Position numbers and translations under genes: made by a program
The notes under the pieces: model-generated
Seen by the model: only the letters and a program-made list of their open reading frames with translations
What the model was told of the DNA's origin: nothing
Databases searched by the model: none
Assembly: GCA_015680685.1 (NCBI GenBank)
Contig: MNCI01014483.1
Coordinates: 1 to 64,000 of the forward strand
Direction of reading: 5' to 3'
Origin: Gnetum montanum
Taxonomy: Eukaryota; Streptophyta; Gnetopsida; Gnetales; Gnetaceae
DNA: 64,000 nucleotides
Part shown: piece by piece, positions 8,571 to 18,359 of the stretch
Numbering within the stretch: the first letter of the stretch is position 1
Layout: each line of letters begins with the position of its first letter

Positions 8571-11500
8571 GTGAAAATTAGCACACCATTAGAAATGGCT
8601 TCTTCTCATGCAATCAACTCACCTAAGGACAATACAGGAGAAAGTCAGGATCATACGCATAACCGAAATCAACCATGTCCTCAACAATCCAAAGTCACAT
8701 ATACTCATCCCGATGAGTATGTGCCGGATTTTACCTTTGTTTTCCATCAAGATGAGCAACTGCGGTGGAGAGACATGCAAGGTAACATCGTGTTACCCCC
8801 AGATCGATCCGCTCCCAACATGCTTTTCCGTGCCTTGGTACAGATTGGCATGCATGAGCTGTTCGCAGAATACGTTTTGGATGACCATGACACAAGGGAT
8901 TATCATCCCACAAACGCCCAACGTATTCGGGATGCAAGGCAGGAGAGCCAACATTCACTATTGAAGGGCAAGGTTCCCCACGTCATTAGTGAAATAGGAG
9001 AAGAGGAACCCCTCACGATGGGTTTCTTAGAAAATGATGTTCCTCCTCCTCACTCTAGTGAAGAGGTTAGGCATCAGGGCCTTAGATCAACGATACATAT
9101 TCCAGGCTCTGATCCCCGTGAGCACCAGCTGTTCACGGCAGGAACAATCACTCGCACTAATGACGGACTCGTTGATCGTCACAACGATCGGGGCCGAAGC
9201 AGCCGAAGAGAAGGCAAGAAACATCACCATGGTGATGGATCCCCTTCTTCTTCCCCTTCATCACATCATTCACCCTCTCCTTCCACATCTGGGCGCAGCC
9301 ACCATGAGCATAACGCGGAAAGTAAAGGTAGAAGAGATGAAATGCCTCGACAAGAAGGTCGAGAGGAGTTAGGACAAGGACAAGGACGTAGGGAGAATAG
9401 GGAACCACAACGTAGACATCACAGACGTCATGAAAGAGATGATCATGACGAACCCCTATTCGCAACCCGAAGTATGCTTGACATTAGAGAGGCAGTTAGG
9501 ATTCCCACAAGGCATTTGAAAGACAGTAGGATCAAGCGTTTGGATATAAATAATATCCCACGTTTTGAAGGGGGATACAACGCTGATCCTCAACATCATT
9601 TACAGGCATTCCACGACGCCTGTGCCTTGCAGAACATAGACAATGAGTGGCAGAAACTCAAGTTGTTCCCAAGGACACTCACTAAAGAAGCGGAAAGCTG
9701 GTACCGGTCCTTAGAACCGGAAACCATCAGGAGGTGGAGTACGATGCTCGAATTGTTCAACAACAAATATCAAACGTACTCCAGAGTGTCTAACTTGCGT
9801 AAGCAGATCCAAGGCTGGAAACAAGGAGCTCATGAATCCTTGGATGCTGCCATGGCCCGTTACTACACATTGCTACATCGTTGCCCGGGCCATGGGTACG
9901 CTAAGCGGGATCAACTTCGCCACCTCGTGGATGGGCTACGAAATGAAACGAGAAGAACTCTTGGGACTTACGCCCAAGGGAGACTCTCCCAACTAAGAGC
10001 CCATGAAGTTGAAGTATTGTTGGAACAAGTAGCGCAAGAAGAGGGTGAGCTACGGAAAAGAGAAAGTGCGGAGGAATACAACCGTGATCCCTCCCTTCGT
10101 AAGAAGGGAGTGAAATTCTGTGATGAGGAGGATGAGTCACCACTCGAAGAGTTGGTGAACAGGAAAACTGTGCCGATCCAAAAGTTAACAACGGAGGTAT
10201 CGGCTAAGGTAGACCAAATGTGGGATTCCTTAGACTCACGAATAGAAACAGTCCTGAAAATTGTAGAAGAGTCTAAGGATGAGCAAAGTAGTGATAAAAG
10301 CAAAAACATGCGGAGAAACTTTAACCCTGCACATAACAAGGGTAAGGGAAAAATCTCTAACTCCGATGAGGCTGAAAATTCTGATTCAGACAATGATGGT
10401 GGATGTGAGGTCTGCTACTATGACCATCCTAAGGGATGTTGTCCAATTATCTCACATCTGCAGGAGTCTGGGGTGTATGCATTAAATCCAAGACTTAATC
10501 AACGGCAAACACCCAGAAGGTTACCTTATCCACAAGGTAACCCGAGGCAGTTCCACCAACCCTTGACGTATTATCCAAGTGGAACACCTCCGCAGCCCAT
10601 CGAGCAACATCAGCAGTGGCAATACCCACAGTCATGGGGGATGCCACAGCCAACACATCGATACCCTTACCGGCAGCCTGATCCTTATGGTTATTATGTG
10701 CAGCAGCCAGTTTCTCCAGGTGACGCTATGAGTCACACTCCACGCCGTCACTACTACGCTCGGGAGTACTTCAGAAGGACTCCTTCTCCTCCGGGAGACA
10801 TCCCACATTCCGTCCATCCTCTAACTCCACCCGCACCTTTTCCTCAAGTAGTTCCCATAACACCTCCTGCTCCAACAATGCAAGGGGAATTACCTACCCA
10901 ACCGCAGCAACGTCACGCCGCGAGATCTGTAAATATTCAGAGTGTAAATATCCAACCGGACACTAGTTCTGGCGATAACTGTACAAAAAGGAGACCCTTT
11001 TTCAGAACTAGGAGCCCGGATAGGCTCTCGCAACAACAAGCGGACGGGTATATGTATAGGCCTCTAACTACTAACACTTCGGAGCACCCTTCAGTCCAAG
11101 GGAATGTAACGCATACGGTTATGCTAACACATACCGTAACTGACTGGATCAAGGTAGGCCACCTTCCCAGGAAACTAACTGATCCTGGGAGTCCCTTTAT
11201 TCATTTGCAGATCGCTGGGAATGCACCACATCGAGCTCTTCTTGACTCAGGTTCCGGAGTCAACTTAATTTCGCGAAAGATGTATCACGCCTGGAACCTG
11301 CCCCAACTTAAGAAGAGCAACATCCAACTAGAGCTGGCAGACCAGTCCATCACTATTCCCTTGGGTTTGGTGGAGGACGTTATTACCACTGTGTGTGGTT
11401 GGTCCTACCCAGCGGATTTCCTAGTGATCGATGTTAACAACAACGAAGGGGACTTCCCAATTATAATGGGAAGGGCATGGCTAAGCACAGTAGATGCATG

Positions 11501-11939
11501 CCTTAGGATCCGTGATCTTTCCTTGGAAATCTCCAAGATAAACATATGTGGAAAGATCGAGAAGAGGATAGTTCCATGCATCACATACAGTGATTCATCG
11601 GGTGATGACACGGAGGAAATGTCTCCATGTCACAGGTGTGCCCAGGAAACTCTGCAACAAAGATGCCTGTATGTAGCAACCACACAAGAAGTAGTAGACA
11701 CCCCGTGGTTGACAGCTTCTCATAAGAGCAAACAAATATGCATGGAACGAACTGAGGCAACTCATGCCAACAACCGTGGCATAGACACATTGGAACGTGA
11801 GCGTCGCCAACTTCCAACCCTGAATTTAAGATCATCAATTGGGAGAAGTTGGGCACTGCTTAGAAATTCAAATAGGCGCTCACTACTTCGGATCTCTCCC
11901 TCACAACTCAGTCATGGGGGAGATGGCCACCTATGCTAA
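8571..11939 (+). CDS. Gag-protease polyprotein of the young Athila-like element
   Basis: This uninterrupted frame encodes 1122 residues. The first ATG is 8571, but the start at 8595 (MASSHAINSP) is likelier because the related copy at 60096 begins at that point (MDSS). The N-terminus has DFTFVFHQDEQLRWRDMQGN, also conserved in that copy. Residues about 200-290 are Ser/His/Arg-rich, probably disordered. A Retrotrans_gag-type capsid domain spans about 310-490 (RFEGGYNADP, WYRSLEP, YYTLLHRCPG). A zinc knuckle has C612, C615, H619 and C623/C624. A Pro/Gln/Tyr-rich linker follows, then a retropepsin with active site D892-S-G and IIMGRAW at 964-970. Family knowledge: capsid packages RNA and protease matures it. 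The C-terminal 60-80 residues look like pol-junction sequence read to a chance stop. No RT follows. Confidence 0.9.
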   Translation: MKISTPLEMASSHAINSPKDNTGESQDHTHNRNQPCPQQSKVTYTHPDEYVPDFTFVFHQDEQLRWRDMQGNIVLPPDRSAPNMLFRALVQIGMHELFAEYVLDDHDTRDYHPTNAQRIRDARQESQHSLLKGKVPHVISEIGEEEPLTMGFLENDVPPPHSSEEVRHQGLRSTIHIPGSDPREHQLFTAGTITRTNDGLVDRHNDRGRSSRREGKKHHHGDGSPSSSPSSHHSPSPSTSGRSHHEHNAESKGRRDEMPRQEGREELGQGQGRRENREPQRRHHRRHERDDHDEPLFATRSMLDIREAVRIPTRHLKDSRIKRLDINNIPRFEGGYNADPQHHLQAFHDACALQNIDNEWQKLKLFPRTLTKEAESWYRSLEPETIRRWSTMLELFNNKYQTYSRVSNLRKQIQGWKQGAHESLDAAMARYYTLLHRCPGHGYAKRDQLRHLVDGLRNETRRTLGTYAQGRLSQLRAHEVEVLLEQVAQEEGELRKRESAEEYNRDPSLRKKGVKFCDEEDESPLEELVNRKTVPIQKLTTEVSAKVDQMWDSLDSRIETVLKIVEESKDEQSSDKSKNMRRNFNPAHNKGKGKISNSDEAENSDSDNDGGCEVCYYDHPKGCCPIISHLQESGVYALNPRLNQRQTPRRLPYPQGNPRQFHQPLTYYPSGTPPQPIEQHQQWQYPQSWGMPQPTHRYPYRQPDPYGYYVQQPVSPGDAMSHTPRRHYYAREYFRRTPSPPGDIPHSVHPLTPPAPFPQVVPITPPAPTMQGELPTQPQQRHAARSVNIQSVNIQPDTSSGDNCTKRRPFFRTRSPDRLSQQQADGYMYRPLTTNTSEHPSVQGNVTHTVMLTHTVTDWIKVGHLPRKLTDPGSPFIHLQIAGNAPHRALLDSGSGVNLISRKMYHAWNLPQLKKSNIQLELADQSITIPLGLVEDVITTVCGWSYPADFLVIDVNNNEGDFPIIMGRAWLSTVDACLRIRDLSLEISKINICGKIEKRIVPCITYSDSSGDDTEEMSPCHRCAQETLQQRCLYVATTQEVVDTPWLTASHKSKQICMERTEATHANNRGIDTLERERRQLPTLNLRSSIGRSWALLRNSNRRSLLRISPSQLSHGGDGHLC

Positions 11940-13477
11940 TCATATGGGGCCCTCAGTTCTTTTTCAGTTTTTGTTTTACACGTTTTTGTTTTACAACGTT
12001 TTTGTTTTTCACATTTTTGTTTTACAATTTCTTTAACTTTTCTAATTTTTGTTTTACAACTTTCTTTAACTTTTCTTGTTTTTGTTTTACAACATCGTTA
12101 TATTTTTCTATCTTTTTGTGTGTGTGTGTGTGTGTGTCATCCATCATGTAAATTCGTCACCCAATAAGTGTTCGGGCCGATGGGATGAACTGTTTTTCAT
12201 TAATTGCTAATGTTTGGTTTTTACCTTTAAGTTACATTGTTGATACTAAGGTATGTTCTTTTGATATGGCAGGCAATGAGATCACTTCATCCATCCATCC
12301 ATCAAGTCTATGGTTTCCCTTGGCTTGGAAATGTACAGTTCCCTTCCAATAAGAACTTTAACGAACCAGTGACTGGGCATTTCTCAAACTAAGGAAGGAC
12401 TCAAGGATTTGAAAAGGGTGTGACTTCAAGGGAACTTGGTGCTCTTGTGTTGGTCATTCACTTGGGTGCTTGGATGTTTTCTTCTTGGGTTTTCTTACCG
12501 TTCCGATGTAACCCAATAATCGGAAGCTGAGACAATAAAAATAAAGAAGTCTTTGCATGGTGTGGTCCCCACGCACAAAAATGGAAAAAAAAAAAAAAAA
12601 GCTAAAAAGCTAAAAGTGAGGATTCAAAGCACACCCCTTAGACGGAATAAATTTGGGCTACAAGCACTGGTTATGGAACCAAAGTGTTCCCTCTAACTAA
12701 GGCCCTTCTCGCTTCCCATTCTCTCTGTTGTTTCGTCGGAATGGTGGTGGCTTCTCGAAGTTGCATCCTTGTTACCCAAGTGGATGATTTAACCAACTGC
12801 ATTGATGCGAAGTCACTGGAAGTGGTTGGTTTGAGGCCAGAATTGGAATGAGATTCGCCAAGTCATATTAATCATCAAACACACAAGGGGCTGTACACCA
12901 CCTTGTTCTTGGGATTTCATTCCGCTTCTCTTCTTCCCATCCTTCTCTCCACTGTTCACCTCATTGCCAATTGTATCATTGTATATACTTTGGTTGATAC
13001 TTTGTTTTCTTTTTGGTAAATTCTTACGATTAAGACTTTAACTCTTGTTTCCAAAGGACATTCCCAGAGCCCACGGACTCTTTGAATGTGGGATTTTCAG
13101 GGCATTAAGGGCATGAGCCTGCTTTGGGGAGGACCCACTGACATTCCTTTTTGGAACATTAGTCAACTTCTTTTCCTGAACGTTGTGCAATTAATTAACA
13201 TTTTTGTTCATTTCCATCATGACATCCCCTTCACCGAGGCCATAGTTGTTCCTTTTTACCTATCATTCCTATCCCTTTTCCGTCTCCATTATGACGCTAC
13301 CGGAGGTTCGCGATTAGTCATGGGGGTACGGGGCCTGATTTTTCAATTTTTATCCTAAGCCCCGGATTTTTTTGTTTTTCTTCCTAACCCATATTCCTTC
13401 GGTAGTCTTCATCTACATTTTCCCAGATCCATATTAGCCATGCCACAACTTAGCCAATGAATCTAAACCGAAGCAAG
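11940..13477 (+). other. 3' non-coding module of the young element
   Basis: This 1.5 kb has no long ORF. It starts with a T-rich stretch repeating TTTTTGTTTTACA about six times (11969-12094), then (TG)n at 12117-12137 and an A16 run at 12585-12600. Two landmarks, GGGTGTGACTTCAAGGGAAC at 12416 and GGGGAGGACCCACTG at about 13126-13140, recur in the two decayed relatives (23743/24476 and 31580/32305) at nearly the same spacing. A third, TTAGTCATGGGGG, is at about 13314. The module therefore belongs to the family; its function is unknown. Confidence 0.6.
12117..12137. repeat. (TG)n microsatellite
   Basis: About ten and a half TG dinucleotides lie in the 3' non-coding region of the young element. 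Confidence 0.9.
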
Positions 13478-13537
13478 GTATGCTTTACTTAATGATTCAA
13501 TTACCCTTGCTAATATATGATGGTGTTGTGTGTGCAG
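13478..13537 (+). other. Putative 60-bp intron before ORF2
   Basis: The sequence CAAG|GTATGC ... TTGTGTGTGCAG|ATGGC has a donor, a pyrimidine/TG-rich acceptor and a branch-like CTAAT. A decayed relative has a matching 57-bp interval at 25338-25394 (TAAG|GTATAA ... TGATTGTAG|ATGGC) directly before its ORF2 ATG. Splicing of a subgenomic mRNA is inferred. Confidence 0.5.
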
Positions 13538-13744
13538 ATGGCAATCATACAACAACAGAATGGATCTGGAGCAGACACTTGGAATGGAGCAGCGCTGAAG
13601 CAGCATGCAAGGAGTGGAATTGATAATGCGCTTACAGATGGACAACGAAAGGCGCAATCTAGGCGTTGGCAGCAACAAGACTCTTCTCTCTTCTTCTCTT
13701 CTATTCTCTCTCCTCTTTTCTCTCAGCTGCCAACTGTGGCCTGA
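13538..13744 (+). CDS. Remnant ORF2 of the young element, 68 residues
   Basis: The frame starts at the ATG immediately after the putative acceptor site (MAIIQQQNGSGADTW) and ends after a hydrophobic, serine-rich tail (SSILSPLFSQLPTVA). It occupies the place where Athila-type elements carry a second, env-like ORF downstream of pol. The position and splice context match the MAPKRGQQGG start of the decayed ORF2 at 25395, but the young frame lacks the conserved domain seen there. I read it as a deletion derivative. Whether it is translated is unknown, and the tail may be chance sequence. Confidence 0.4.
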   Translation: MAIIQQQNGSGADTWNGAALKQHARSGIDNALTDGQRKAQSRRWQQQDSSLFFSSILSPLFSQLPTVA

Positions 13745-13919
13745 TGTCATTGTAATAAGGTGTTCACCCATGTTGTCATGAACACCAGTTTTTGTCAAGT
13801 CTTGTAATAAAGACCGTTCACATGTCATCCCATTAGTTCCATTTCCCCTAATAATCCCATACCTACCTGATATCATTGTAAGGAACTCGAGGACGAGTTT
13901 TCATTCAGTCATGGGGGTA

Positions 13920-14286
13920 TGATGAGACGCGATTTACACTAGGCCGCGATATCGCATCCCATGCGATATCGCGTACGCGATATCGCGTCTTCTCCTGCGA
14001 TATCGCATACGCGATATCGCGTCCCGCCGCCATATCTATAAATAAGAGGCGGCACTCCCTTCATTTCCCAATCCTGGCTAGTGTAGCGAAGCTCTGGCAG
14101 ATTGATCACTCCAGAGTTAGAATTTTTCCCCATGTGCCCGCAGTAGGAGTCCTAGAGTGAACGGCTCTTTATTCGAGCAGCTTGTAACCTGAACCCAAGT
14201 TGTGTACGGCAATAAAGACGAAGTTGTTTGGATAAACCTTGCAGCACGTGGTTTCAGTTATTGCTTCATTTACTACTTTCCTAGTG
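13920..14286 (+). repeat. Truncated extra LTR copy
   Basis: It begins TGATGAGACGCG like the right LTR, contains five palindromes, TATAAATA at 14037 and AATAAA at 14211, and stops at CCTAGTG next to the N. Its last 35 bp resemble the left LTR near 7715 more than the right LTR. Confidence 0.8.
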
Positions 14287-14287
14287 N
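14287..14287. other. Single N at the tandem-duplication join
   Basis: This is the only other N in the window. It falls at nearly the same point of the LTR as the N at 7714. Confidence 0.7.
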
Positions 14288-14366
14288 GTTAGTTCCATTT
14301 TCCCTAATAATCCCATACCTACCTGATATCATTGTAAGGAACTCGAGGACGAGTTTTCATTCAGTC

Positions 14367-14375
14367 ATGGGGGTA
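14367..14375 (+). promoter_or_regulatory. Polypurine-type tract at the 3' LTR (ATGGGGGTA)
   Basis: A short G5 purine run lies directly against the LTR start and is duplicated at 13911-13919. By position it would prime plus-strand synthesis. Confidence 0.6.
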
Positions 14376-15445
14376 TGATGAGACGCGATTTACACTAGGC
14401 CGCGATATCGCATCCCATGCGATATCGCGGACGCGATATCGCGTCTTCTCCTGCGATATCGCGTACGCGATATCGCGTCCCGCCGCCATATCTATAAATA
14501 AGAGGCGGCACTCCCTTCATTTCCCAATCCTGGCTAGTGTAGCGAAGCTCTGGCAGATTGATCACTCCAGAGTTAGAATTTTTCCCCATGTGCCCGCAGT
14601 AGGAGTCCTAGAGTGAACGGCTCTTTATTCGAGCAGCTTGTAACCTGAACCCAAGTTGTGTACGGCAATAAAGACGAACTTGTTTGGATAAACCTTGCAG
14701 CACGTGGTTTCATTTATTGCTTTATTTCCTGCTTTCCTAGTGCGTTCAAGTACGACTTGATTACGAGCGTCTACGGACGTGTACGGCTAGTCAAGGAATC
14801 GGCTGCTTGACGCAATGCATGAGTACGACTCAATTACGAGCATTGGATGCTTGGTAACCCAGTAGCGTATTCCAGGATTCTGCGCTTGGTAACTCCCTGG
14901 GTCTGATGTGTATGGCCAGTTGAGGAATCGCTGCTCATTGCTAGGCTAGATCGTGTGATAAGTACCACTTAGTTACGAGCACCTACGGGTGTGTACGGCT
15001 GGCTAAGGAATCGGCTGCTTATCACACGTAGGCTAAATAGGTGCCTCAGTACGACCACTTCGAGCACTTGCGTTACGTGTGGCGATCCCAGTAACGATTA
15101 GCGTTTGGTAAGCTGCAGTTGCATAGTTCAGGGTGTGTCCGGTAAGTGGGAACGGATGCTGACGCTAGTTAATTTAGACTTAGATCTTTAGTTAGAGTTA
15201 GCTTAGTTTCTCAACCCTTTCTCCTGGTAGCATAGAAGATAAGCCGAAAATACCAAAAAAATCACATACCTCAGACTTGCTTAACCATACACCGTGACAC
15301 ATACAAGCAAGCCTGGGAAGACAACGAATGATTAACCCCAAGTGTTTCTTGTGGCGTTAAGGCATTTAGTCTGCGGAGTTCGACCGGATCGCGCGTGCAC
15401 GCTCGTTTCGTATGGTTGAGTGTAGGGGTACCTCGCCACTCATCA
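14376..15445 (+). repeat. 3' LTR of the young element
   Basis: The 1070-bp LTR runs from TGATGAG to CTCATCA. It has five GCGATATCGC palindromes (14402-14476), TATAAATA at 14493, AATAAA at 14667-14672 and the R/U5 repeated words. It is flanked on the right by the GGTGT duplication at 15446-15450. Confidence 0.9.
14667..14672 (+). terminator. Polyadenylation signal AATAAA in the 3' LTR
   Basis: AATAAA lies about 170 bp downstream of the TATA box and is also present in the partial copy at 14211. It is the likely end signal defining the R/U5 border. The equivalent is missing at the N of the left LTR. Confidence 0.55.
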
Positions 15446-15450
15446 GGTGT
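15446..15450. repeat. Target-site duplication, right copy (GGTGT)
   Basis: This matches 7449-7453 exactly and closes the young element. Confidence 0.9.
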
Positions 15451-15760
15451 ACATCATATAGCAAGTGAAAAATTAATTTTTTGTTTAAACTATTAAAAAC
15501 ATACTATCATGGAAAAAAGGTAAAAATAGGCAAACATGAAAATAGGTTTAGATGAAGAAGTTAGGTAGAGGTCCTCCTTCTAGCACTAGAAAACTATAAT
15601 GCCTAAAATTTTGGTACTAGAGATCCAAAAATTTTAGAATGAAAATAGTTTTAAATTTATATCCATGGACCTCACAAAGAGGATTTGAAGCATCTTGGGA
15701 AATCTTATCAATCACCTAGGAACTTATAGATCTATTATCAAAATGCAAAATAAAGATTAC
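15446..15760 (-). repeat. LTR/leader of the minus-strand Tat-like element, right of the insertion
   Basis: The reverse complement aligns with 18380-18640 on the + strand, for example GGTAGAGGTCCTCCTT with GGTGGAGGTCCTCCTT and a TTCTAGCACTA-type word. It continues the piece at 7161-7448 across the young insertion, confirming nesting. Confidence 0.55.
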
Positions 15761-16689
15761 GAGTGTATAATTTAAGTGTACAAAAATGTAAAGTAAAATG
15801 TGATGAAAGAATGAAACTACAAAATTGTATTAAAATGATGAAAAATTCATAAAAACAAACTTTAGAGAATATGAGTTTTTAGATTTTGATGCCCAAGAGC
15901 TTAATGAAGAATTCTTAGAATCTGATACAACTGGTAGGATGTGTCTTGTGGTCAGATCTACCTCCAAGGATTTCATGTAGTCTACTCTTTGATCTTGCCA
16001 TCAATTTTCTCTTCTACTATAATCTACACTATGGAAAATGATGATGGCCATTGTGGATTCATAACATTTTCACTGGTTAAAAGTCTCAAGTTTAGTGTAG
16101 ATGAAAAATTCCAAGTCTTTGTAATCAAATAGATTCTTGTTTAAATAGGCTTTAGGTTTGTAATTTGCTACTGATTAATTCTATTATGATTATTGTAAAT
16201 GTCTAAAAAAAATTTCATACCTGGGACACCTTCATGCAATTTATGAATAATTTTATCTAATCTTTTACTCTTCAAATGTTGCCTTTGTATATTACTAAGC
16301 ATATAGAACTTCCATTCTCAAAATATAGGATTAAAACCCAACTTTTTTATGCTATCTTTGTAGATTGTCCAACATATCAAACTACAATGCTTAGCATACA
16401 AGGTTAAAATATCAAATGTTTGTAGCTTTTGAAACACCTTTAATCCCTGAATCTAGCATACATGGGTTTTGTAGCTTTCACAAGCTAGGATGTATGAGAT
16501 TTACAATGTATGAGCTATACTACCTTAAATTCTAGTAACAATGTAAGGCCATAATGCAAGATTTTGGGGAAAATAATGAAATTGTATATACCTTTATTTT
16601 TCCACCAAATTACAACAAATTTTTGCTATGGAATATAACATGAATTTCTTTGGGGAGTTTCAAATATCACCAAAATCATCACCATCACC
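15761..16689. other. AT-rich DNA with no recognised gene
   Basis: I see no coding similarity, RNA gene or clear repeat structure. Short open frames such as 15941-16132 have no supporting features. Confidence 0.4.
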
Positions 16690-17350
16690 ACATGGGGCCT
16701 ATAAATAATACAACATCAAACCATTCATAACCATAACAAGCAACAACAAATCCATAAAATAATAGAAACAACCATAACAAAAGATATAAAATAAAATTTT
16801 ACAAATCTTATAAGGTTCAAGAGTAATGTCTTCAAGAGTAAACTTTGAGATACTAGCCTTTAACCTTTGTAGAATTTCTTCTTTGTTCATGTTAACCTAA
16901 TCATTGTCTTCAAGGTCCATTACTACTAAGATCTTTCCCTTCTCCATGTCAATCAACTCAGGGGGAGCATGGAAAAATGTAGTCATAGATGTCTCCCCAT
17001 ATGTAGTTACAATCTATAAAATGGAAGAATCAATAATGACTACTAACTCTGTGAATCTATTGAAAATTTGTTCTACACCTATGCCTTGCAGGAGTAACTC
17101 ATGTATATGCTACACCATAGCCATCTCATGTCAAGATCACACATAATTTTCCTTCTTCATCTTGTACAATCTCTTATGAGACTTTTGTTTTTTGTCCCAC
17201 TCTACCATCCAAGTGTAGTAGTCTCTCAACCCTTGCATCTTGCAAATCATCATTTACAACTATACATCCTTCTCCAAACTACTCTTGGCTATAGCAACAT
17301 TTCCCTAGATGATGTTCCAATAGTAAGACCATTTGATCTCTTTTGTCTAC
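16690..17350 (-). pseudogene. Unrecognised decayed coding stretch, minus strand
   Basis: The reverse strand gives connected protein-like text across stops: SLEKDV, CKMQGLRDYYTWMVEWDKKQ, KSHKRLYKMKKENYV, GVEQIFNRFTELVVIIDSS, then MNKEEILQRLKASISKFTLED. It is charged and helix-prone. Its pattern resembles the C-terminal part of the ORF2-like remnant at 33880-34370 (a KKER.QFV stretch followed by leucine-rich text), so it may be another ORF2 tail. I cannot assign a function. Confidence 0.3.
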
Positions 17351-17624
17351 AAGGAGTCAGTATTGACCATACAAACCTCTATTAAAACACCTAAAAAAAC
17401 CTCATGTTATGCATAAGAATCCTCAAAGCCAAAGTTTACATTGTAATGTGATGGGAATTCAAAAGTTGAAATAATTGTCTTATTTTCCAATCAAAAATCC
17501 TATCCTATGGCCTTATTCTAGCAAAGTTTTGGATTTTGTTTTGATGTGTAAAATGAAGTTTACAGCCCAAAAATTGTAAATTGCATTTATGCCAATGTAT
17601 AAAGTACAAAATGTTAAATAATTT

Positions 17625-17822
17625 TGCAAATTTGGTAGCAAAATCCAAAAACATTGGTGCCCACACATTGGGATTTGGGATTTAGCCCAAAATTCCACCA
17701 AATTTGGCAGAAAAATTCTCACACATTGGCACCCCATACAAAGAAAATTTGGGCCTTAAAAAGAGCCCAAATATGGTGCCAAATGTGGAAAGAAAATATT
17801 CACACATTGGTGGTCCATACAT
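17625..17822. repeat. Degenerate repeats of about 65-70 bp, three units
   Basis: Three successive stretches share CAAATTTGG..G..AAAATTC followed by CACACATTGGTGCCC-type text. They are diverged and account for the internally repetitive reverse-strand frame here. Confidence 0.4.
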
Positions 17823-18359
17823 TTCGATTATAGGTGGTGAAAAGTGTCATTCATATTGGTAATTTAGCCTCAAAAAGTCAAAAAAGTTGGTATACCATAT
17901 GCTACAGATTCTAATAATTCAAATCATCAAAAATGTTATAGGGAATATCATAAATAAAATAAAAATAAGTTAGTAAAAAATTAGCAAATTGATGACCTAC
18001 TTAAATAAAAAGTTGAATCATTTTAAGGACTTTTGGATTTTTGTAATTTTTTCAAAGTTAAGACTTTTGAGAGAAAGAGATTAAACAGTGTAGAGTCATT
18101 TTTAAGGGTATATTGCTGAAAGCAGTAAGATCCCATTATAGTGTACCAAATGAGTGAACTAGGCATATTTGGGACGACTACACTATGCACACATAAGCTA
18201 TATTTTCATCAACATTTTTGAAGAAGCTTTGGAAAAATTGTAGTTCCACATTTTATACTTTCTAAACCCTATATTTGTTATAGAATTAATACAAATTGTT
18301 TGCAGTATTTTGCAATTTTTTTTCATATTTTTTACAACTATACTTTGGTGATGGCTATG
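17823..18359. other. AT-rich DNA with no recognised gene
   Basis: Nothing was recognised. The upstream edge of the plus-strand element's LTR probably lies here but cannot be placed. Confidence 0.35.

Larger units (their letters stand above)
13833..14742 (+). repeat. 456-bp tandem duplication spanning the 3' LTR junction, joined at an N
   Basis: Sequence 13833-14286 (87 bp of internal DNA plus 367 bp of LTR) recurs at 14289-14742 with about eight substitutions, five of them in the last 55 bp. The join contains a single N at 14287. An unmerged contig overlap is the simplest explanation; a genuine LTR duplication is possible. Confidence 0.8.
7454..15445 (+). mobile_element. Young Athila-like Ty3/gypsy element, gag-protease intact, pol deleted
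   Basis: The element has a left LTR (7454-8448), a perfect tRNA-Asp primer site, one long gag-protease frame (8571-11939), about 2 kb of 3' non-coding DNA with a remnant second ORF, a purine tract and a right LTR (14376-15445). It is bounded by GGTGT target duplications. LTR ends are TGATGAG and CTCATCA, a 7-bp inverted repeat. Over the roughly 700 bp comparable after the left N, the LTRs differ by about six substitutions and three small indels, so insertion was recent. No RT, RNase H or integrase is present. Related copies at 27.4-31.05 kb and 59.1-64.0 kb do carry pol sequence, which supports an internal deletion. Its CpG-rich composition stands out from the surroundings. It landed in the LTR or leader of an older element. 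Confidence 0.92.

Noticed and set aside
9157-10393. Long reverse-strand and alternate-frame open reading frames inside the gag-protease region
   Set aside because: They are shadows of the 1122-codon frame in GC-richer DNA and show no domain or start context of their own.
13463-13876. 137-codon reverse-strand frame in the 3' region of the young element
   Set aside because: It is antisense to the putative ORF2 and purine-rich tract, is compositionally biased, and has no recognisable motif.
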